A stretch of DNA of 28,130 bases from NCBI GenBank assembly GCA_964483805.1, contig CAZADH010000043.1, positions 1 through 28,130 of the forward strand, in the 5' to 3' direction. The DNA is from CAZADH01 sp964483805 (GTDB lineage: Bacteria > Muiribacteriota > Ozemobacteria > Ozemobacterales > Ozemobacteraceae). This document shows, piece after piece, positions 24,191-28,130 of the stretch. The translations under genes and the position numbers were made by a program. The stretch's first letter is position 1, and each line of letters opens with the position of its first letter. The notes beneath the pieces are model-generated. The model searched no databases. It was given only the letters and a program-made list of their open reading frames with translations, and had not been told where the DNA came from.

Positions 24191-25915
24191 TCACAACCCC
24201 AGGTCGCGGTAACACGCGTACTGCTGGCTGATATTGAAACATACATTGTCGCCGGTGCGACTCTTCAAATCGGAATCATAATTGAGGGCGACCCGCTTCG
24301 GCATCAATACCTCGCCCGACTCGCCCTTCTGCCGATTGAGGTTCTCGACCACCAGGTTGCCCAGGATTGACACGGCTTCGCCGCCCTGAATGCTCTCGCG
24401 CGCGTAGATCGCCGACTCGATCTTGGTGCTCGCCCCCTTGGGCAACACCACCGACCCCTTGAGGCTGACCAGTCCGAGCCGCACCTTCGCATTCTCATGC
24501 ACGATGTTGTCGGTGACCATGATGTTGCCGTCGGCGACCACCATGCCCATGCCGGCCACGCGGCCACCGAGGTAGACATTGCCTTTGCAGTAGATGATGC
24601 CCCAGATCGAGATCGGCTTGGCGTAACTGCCTTCGAGCTTCAGATCGCCGTCGACCAACTCGTGGCAGTAATCTTTGGTGAACTTGGCAATGCGCTCGAG
24701 TTGCAACGGCTGCAGCTTCTCGGGATAGCGCGAAACGAAATCGAACTTTGTATTGATGGTGTATGGATCGCTGCTTGGATACGGCGTCTCGGTGATGCCC
24801 AGCACATAGGGTTTGAGCTTCTGAAAATACTTGATGATCTCGCCCTCGTAATAGGTGTATTTGCTCAAATACGGATCGTGCAACTGGTTGTTGCAAAACA
24901 GGTAACCGATCTCGGGACGTTGGTGCGAGAAGATCGAGTTGTCTTCGAAATAGTTGATGATATCGTCGGCCGCAAAAAACGGCAGATAGACATGCAACCG
25001 GCCATTGGTGCGGATCTTGCCCCACAAATACGGATGAAGGTCCTGAATCGTCGTATCGACGAAATCTTTCAGTTTGATGTCAGATGTGCTCATGACCAGC
25101 TTCTGAATGACCTTCAACACTTTCATTTTGAAGTCGCCCTCGAAACTGATCATGCTGACGCTCTTGGGCTCCCAGAACAGACTCTGCGCGCTCTTGCCGA
25201 AGTTGTTGAGCACGGCGTCGTTGATCGTCTTGATCAGCGCCTCGATCATGTCGTTGAGCGAACGCACCAGGCTCCAGTTGCGCAGTTTGAACTCGCCCTC
25301 TTTGAGCCACTCGTCCTGCTTGCCGGCGATGAACAACGTGTAGTTTTCGGCCGGCGGCGTCAGATCGGAAACCTTGATGTCTTTGGTGATCTCGATCTTT
25401 TTGCCGGCCCCTTTGAACGTGCCCTCGGCAACGATGCGGAGGTGGCCTTCCCAGCCGCCCAGCGACTTGTCGGTGTAGGTATCGCGGTTCTTCTTGCGAT
25501 AGGCCAACAACTGCGACGGCACGTCGACATACTCGTCGATATAGGCTTTGAACGGCGTCTGCCGCAGATTGCGCACCTCGATGGTCGCCTTGGCATGCCC
25601 CATCTTGACCAGCTCGCCGTCGGCGATCTCGACGCTCATGGTGAAGTTTTCGGCGCGGTCGATGTCGAGCAGCGACAGCACGCGGTCGTTGACCTTCTTG
25701 GTGTCGTCGATGAGCGGGTCGGTGACCAGGTCGCGGAACTTGATCAGCGCCTTCTCGACCGCCGCCTCGGCCAGGTAGTGCGACATGATCGTCTCACTCT
25801 GCTTGGCCGATTGCGCCTTCTCGTGCGACAGATACGACAAGAAGGCGGTGCCGACGATGTAGAGCAACGCCACCACCGTCAGCAGGATGAACAGCGCCGA
25901 ACCGCGCCGGGTCAT
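24191..25915 (-). CDS. Large PilX/GspK-like membrane protein with beta-helix-like C-terminus
   Basis: This is a 574-residue protein. The ATG at 25915 overlaps the prfB stop codon as ATGA, with GGAGG just upstream inside prfB; upstream extension in this frame is an Arg-rich shadow. The N-terminus TRRGSALFILLTVVALLYIVGTAFLSYLSHEKAQSAKQSE resembles PilX/GspK-type pilin-like proteins: a basic pair, a Gly before a hydrophobic helix, and no Glu at position 5. The alpha-helical region to about 110 (SHYLAEAAVEKAL) matches the same family. The C-terminal 130 residues have repeated short strands (GNVYLGGRVAGMGMVVADGNIMVTDN), resembling bactofilin or FapA beta-helices. The role is inferred from the pilin-like neighbours. 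Confidence 0.7.
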   Translation of the reverse strand: MTRRGSALFILLTVVALLYIVGTAFLSYLSHEKAQSAKQSETIMSHYLAEAAVEKALIKFRDLVTDPLIDDTKKVNDRVLSLLDIDRAENFTMSVEIADGELVKMGHAKATIEVRNLRQTPFKAYIDEYVDVPSQLLAYRKKNRDTYTDKSLGGWEGHLRIVAEGTFKGAGKKIEITKDIKVSDLTPPAENYTLFIAGKQDEWLKEGEFKLRNWSLVRSLNDMIEALIKTINDAVLNNFGKSAQSLFWEPKSVSMISFEGDFKMKVLKVIQKLVMSTSDIKLKDFVDTTIQDLHPYLWGKIRTNGRLHVYLPFFAADDIINYFEDNSIFSHQRPEIGYLFCNNQLHDPYLSKYTYYEGEIIKYFQKLKPYVLGITETPYPSSDPYTINTKFDFVSRYPEKLQPLQLERIAKFTKDYCHELVDGDLKLEGSYAKPISIWGIIYCKGNVYLGGRVAGMGMVVADGNIMVTDNIVHENAKVRLGLVSLKGSVVLPKGASTKIESAIYARESIQGGEAVSILGNLVVENLNRQKGESGEVLMPKRVALNYDSDLKSRTGDNVCFNISQQYACYRDLGL

Positions 25916-27052
25916 GCCGATGCTTCCTCCTCGTCGCTGACGCCGAGCGGCTTTTCGCCGGCGGCGTGCCACTTCAGATAGGCGACGAGGAACTTGTCGA
26001 TCTCGCCGTCCATGACCGCATGCACCCCGGACGTCTGCTCGCCGGTGCGCAGGTCTTTCACCAAAGTGTATGGACAAAATACATACGAGCGAATCTGGCT
26101 GCCGAAGCCGATGTTTTTCTTGACCCCGGCGATGCCCTTGACCTTGGCTTCGTGCTCTTCCTGTTGCAGCTTGTAGAGTTTGGCCTTCAACATCTTCAGG
26201 GCCACTTCCCGGTTCTGGTGCTGGCTGCGCTCGACCTGACAGGCCACGACGAGCCCGGTCGGAATATGGGTGATACGCACCGCGGAACTGGTCTTGTTAA
26301 CATGCTGCCCACCGGCACCCGAACTGCGGAAGAAATCGAGCTTGATGTCGGCGTCCTTGATCTCGATGTCGGCGTCGGCCGGCAACTCCGGCATGACATC
26401 GACGGCGGCGAAACTCGTCTGCCGACGGGCATTGGCGTCGAACGGCGAGATGCGCACCAGGCGGTGCACCCCCTTCTCGCCCTTCAGATACCCATAGGCA
26501 TACTCGCCACGCACGAGCAGCGTGGCCTGCGAGATGCCGACCTCTTCTTCGTTGAGGTCGAGCACATCGAACTTGTAACCGGCCCGCTCCAGCCAGCGCG
26601 TATACATGCGGAACAACATCGAAGCCCAGTCTTTCGACTCGGTGCCGCCGGCACCGGGTTTGATCGAAAGGTAGGCGGCGCCCTCGTCGAATTCTTCCGA
26701 GAGGAAGGTCGACAGTTCGAGCTTCTCGACCCGATCAGACAACGGGTTGAGCTGCGACAACAGCTCGTTGAATGTCTGCAGGTCGTTGTCGGCTTCCGAC
26801 AACTCGATCAACTCGACGGTGTCTTTGAAATCGCGGTCGAGCCCGATATAGCTCTCGGCCGCCTTCTTCAGGGACGCGATCTTCTGCGTTACCTGCTGGG
26901 CCCGCTGCCGATCGTTCCAGAAACCGGGTTGCGTCGTTTCGTCTTCGAGGCGGGCAATCTCCTTCTCGCGGCGGGGGAGGTCAAAGATGGCTCCCGATGC
27001 CGGAGAGTCGCTCGCGCAGTTTGCGGATTCGTTCGGATACTTCGAAATCCAT
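25912..27052 (-). CDS. prfB: Peptide chain release factor 2, with programmed +1 frameshift
   Basis: This is a class I release factor that reads UGA and UAA stop codons and triggers peptide release. Translation starts at the ATG at 27052 (AGGAG upstream) and meets an in-frame TGA at codon 24. A +1 shift at CTT-TGA-C continues through DLPRREKEIARLEDETT, matching the usual RF2 N-terminus, giving about 379 residues. The stop-codon-reading SPF tripeptide lies at about residues 202-204 and the catalytic GGQ at about 247-249, both three residues earlier than in E. coli. The gene lies within a run of pilin-like genes and overlaps the next start. Confidence 0.97.
26980..26995 (-). promoter_or_regulatory. 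Programmed +1 frameshift site of prfB (CTT-TGA-C with upstream SD-like GGGAG)
   Basis: The minus strand reads GGGAG-CCAT-CTT-TGA-C. The slippery CTT (26986-26984), the in-frame TGA (26983-26981) and the weak-context C match the classic RF2 autoregulatory site. The SD-like GGGAG four bases upstream of CTT promotes slippage. Low RF2 levels let ribosomes shift and make more RF2. The stop is codon 24 here, against codon 26 in E. coli. Confidence 0.93.
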
Positions 27053-27078
27053 GCGACTTTCTCCTGTGATTCTCGCCG

Positions 27079-27687
27079 TTATCGCGAAATGCGATAGACC
27101 CGGCGAATGGTATCGGTGACTTCGTCACACGTGCCGAGGGCGGTGATCTCCACCGCCATCTCTTGATTGTTGATCGCCGAAATGAGAAACGATTTGACCC
27201 CGTAGGACCCGCGCGTCAACTGGCCCCCCGGGGCCGGCGGCGTGCGGATATCGTCGACAAACATCTCGGCCAATGTCTTGGCGCGACTGTTGGCGGGCCG
27301 CACCTCGCGGATGCCGGAACCGGCCTCGGTCGATGGATCGGGCGCACACACCGCCTCGATCACCCGCGGATTCACGCGATCGGCATGTTTGACCTTGAGC
27401 AGAAAGTGCTGCAACGCCGAGCGCGCCAGGTAGTAGGCGCGTTTCATTTTGATCATCCGCACCGACGACTCGCGGGATTGCGTCATCGTCTGTGAGAGCA
27501 CCGCCACCCACAAGCCCAGGCACAGCACAACACCCAGAACCAGGGGCAGGGCGATGCCAGCACGCCCTCCGACACACCGCAGGCAGCGAGAAATACTTCG
27601 TATGCTCTTTGAATTCACAATTGACAATGGATGATTGACAATTGTGAATTGTGCATTGTCAATTGTGCATTGACTGTTCATTGCCAT
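27079..27687 (-). CDS. GspK/PilX-like pseudopilin protein, start within a CAATTG repeat
   Basis: Read from the ATG at 27687, one base after the upstream stop, this is a 202-residue protein. Its first 25 codons are translated low-complexity repeat (CTIDNAQFTIVNHPLSIVN). The real family part begins near residue 40: GRAGIALPLVLGVVLCLGLWV, a class III-type signal with possible cleavage after Gly44 and no Glu at position 5, as in GspK/PilX-type minor pseudopilins. ESSVRMIKMKRAYYLARSALQHFL follows, a helix typical of that group. A downstream GTG (27618) is an alternative start, but neither has a clear ribosome binding site. It lies 26 bases before prfB. An ATACTTCGTAT palindrome is at 27593-27603. 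Confidence 0.75.
   Translation of the reverse strand: MAMNSQCTIDNAQFTIVNHPLSIVNSKSIRSISRCLRCVGGRAGIALPLVLGVVLCLGLWVAVLSQTMTQSRESSVRMIKMKRAYYLARSALQHFLLKVKHADRVNPRVIEAVCAPDPSTEAGSGIREVRPANSRAKTLAEMFVDDIRTPPAPGGQLTRGSYGVKSFLISAINNQEMAVEITALGTCDEVTDTIRRVYRISR
27593..27603. repeat. Dispersed palindrome ATAC-TTC-GTAT (site 7)
   Basis: An exact ATACTTCGTAT inside the GspK/PilX-like gene, eight bases from the CAATTG repeat. Confidence 0.45.
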
Positions 27688-27692
27688 CTCAA
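27611..27692. repeat. Low-complexity CAATTG/GAATTG repeat
   Basis: About 80 bases consist of short overlapping units of ATTGACAATTG, AATTGTGAATTG and TGCATTGTC type, much richer in A+T than the surroundings. This family of short interspersed repeats is widely seen in unrelated bacteria, and its translation gives peptides like NNAQLTIVN. Here it spans the junction of two pilin-like genes and supplies the first codons of the second. Confidence 0.8.
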
Positions 27693-28130
27693 AGATCTGC
27701 CTTGTAGGCCGTCAAGTCGAGCGTGTGTTGCTGCTTCTTGCCCCAGCGCGCCTGCACGGTCAGCCGCTTCATCGCCGCATCGAGATGCACCTGTTGCGTC
27801 TCGGCCGAATCGGGGTCGGTGACCACCGAGAAGGTAACCGGCACCGTCTCGACCACCAGGGCGCAGTCGACCAGTTCACCGCCAATCTCGTGTGGGCTCA
27901 GATCGAGCAGCAGGTTGCCCTCCTTGTCGGTCAGGCGCGTGTTGCTGGCGACGCCGATCGGCAAGGCCGAAAACGGCAGGGTCAGAGCCTCTTCGAGCGT
28001 CGAATCGAGGAACTGCAAGACCTGGTTGCGGTTCGACAGTTCGTTGGTGCCGGCAAACTGCTGCGACATGAACATCGCCACCGGCAACATGATGGTGGTC
28101 AGAATCGTGAACGCCACCAACACCTCGACC
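27689..28130 (-). CDS. Type IV pilin/type II pseudopilin-like protein (partial, N-terminus beyond right edge)
   Basis: The frame is open to the window edge. The visible part starts VEVLVAFTILTTIMLPVAMF, the hydrophobic N-terminal helix of prepilins (F-T-L-x-E-V-L), with the conserved Glu5 present in the second visible codon. The cleavage site and leader lie outside. About 145 residues of ectodomain follow, with mixed helix (ELSNRNQVLQFLDSTLEEAL) and strands, similar in length to GspI/GspJ or minor pilins. The stop codon lies one base before the ATG of the GspK/PilX-like gene. It is probably part of a pilus-like or type II secretion-like cluster extending to the right. Confidence 0.8.
   Translation of the reverse strand, partial: VEVLVAFTILTTIMLPVAMFMSQQFAGTNELSNRNQVLQFLDSTLEEALTLPFSALPIGVASNTRLTDKEGNLLLDLSPHEIGGELVDCALVVETVPVTFSVVTDPDSAETQQVHLDAAMKRLTVQARWGKKQQHTLDLTAYKADL

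Noticed and set aside
24497..25981. A 494-residue plus-strand frame opposite the PilX-like gene
   Set aside because: Its abundant Asp, Val and Leu come from antisense reading of the minus-strand codons. It has no ribosome binding site and no recognisable domain.
25966..27069. A 367-residue plus-strand frame opposite prfB
   Set aside because: prfB is certain from its SPF and GGQ motifs and its frameshift site; this frame is its antisense.

Overview
The window is GC-rich bacterial DNA, densely packed with genes and without insertion sequences, CRISPR arrays or RNA genes that I could recognise. Several features point to a Gram-negative, deep-branching lineage. These are a bacterial V-type ATPase operon of the Chlamydia/Treponema/Bacteroides layout, an SLH-domain envelope protein with Ig-like repeats, a lipoprotein, a ten-haem c-type cytochrome, a FapA (DUF342) protein and pilin/pseudopilin-like genes. 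The combination would fit a candidate phylum such as Riflebacteria/Ozemobacteria, but that placement is inference and was not tested.

Left part (1-7400): exported proteins. A membrane-anchored protein with an EF-hand-like DxDGDGxDE loop runs off the left edge on the minus strand. It is divergent from a secreted beta-propeller-like protein (543-1520). Next come a secreted protein with a Gly/Ser linker and a His/Asp-rich C-terminal domain (1611-2921) and a 1027-residue lipoprotein (3080-6163). A strong bidirectional hairpin (6237-6286) separates these from a second propeller-like protein on the minus strand (6377-7387).

Centre (7542-15049, minus strand): one compact operon, E - DUF2764 - A - B - D - I - K, with mostly overlapping stop/start codons, encoding a V-type ATPase. 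The K subunit carries the residue set that binds Na+ in Enterococcus NtpK. Upstream is a YitT-family membrane protein with an added N-terminal zinc ribbon (15146-16231), divergent from an 873-residue Big_5/SLH envelope protein (16523-19144). A FapA-family protein follows (19277-20998).

Right part (20938-28130, minus strand): a tightly coupled run reading right to left. It holds a pseudopilin (cut by the window edge), a GspK/PilX-like protein, prfB (release factor 2, with the programmed +1 frameshift intact), a large PilX-like protein, dcd (dCTP deaminase), a ten-haem cytochrome c and an AsmA/TamB-like protein. The GspK/PilX-like gene begins inside a low-complexity CAATTG-type repeat.

The most unusual signal is not a gene. 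A short AT-rich palindrome, ATAC-NNN-GTAT, occurs seven times exactly, plus several near matches, spread through genes and intergenic gaps. Its centre is usually RTY on the plus strand, whichever way the local gene reads. The architecture resembles chromosome-organising motifs such as matS (GTGACRNYGTCAC), but its role is unknown.
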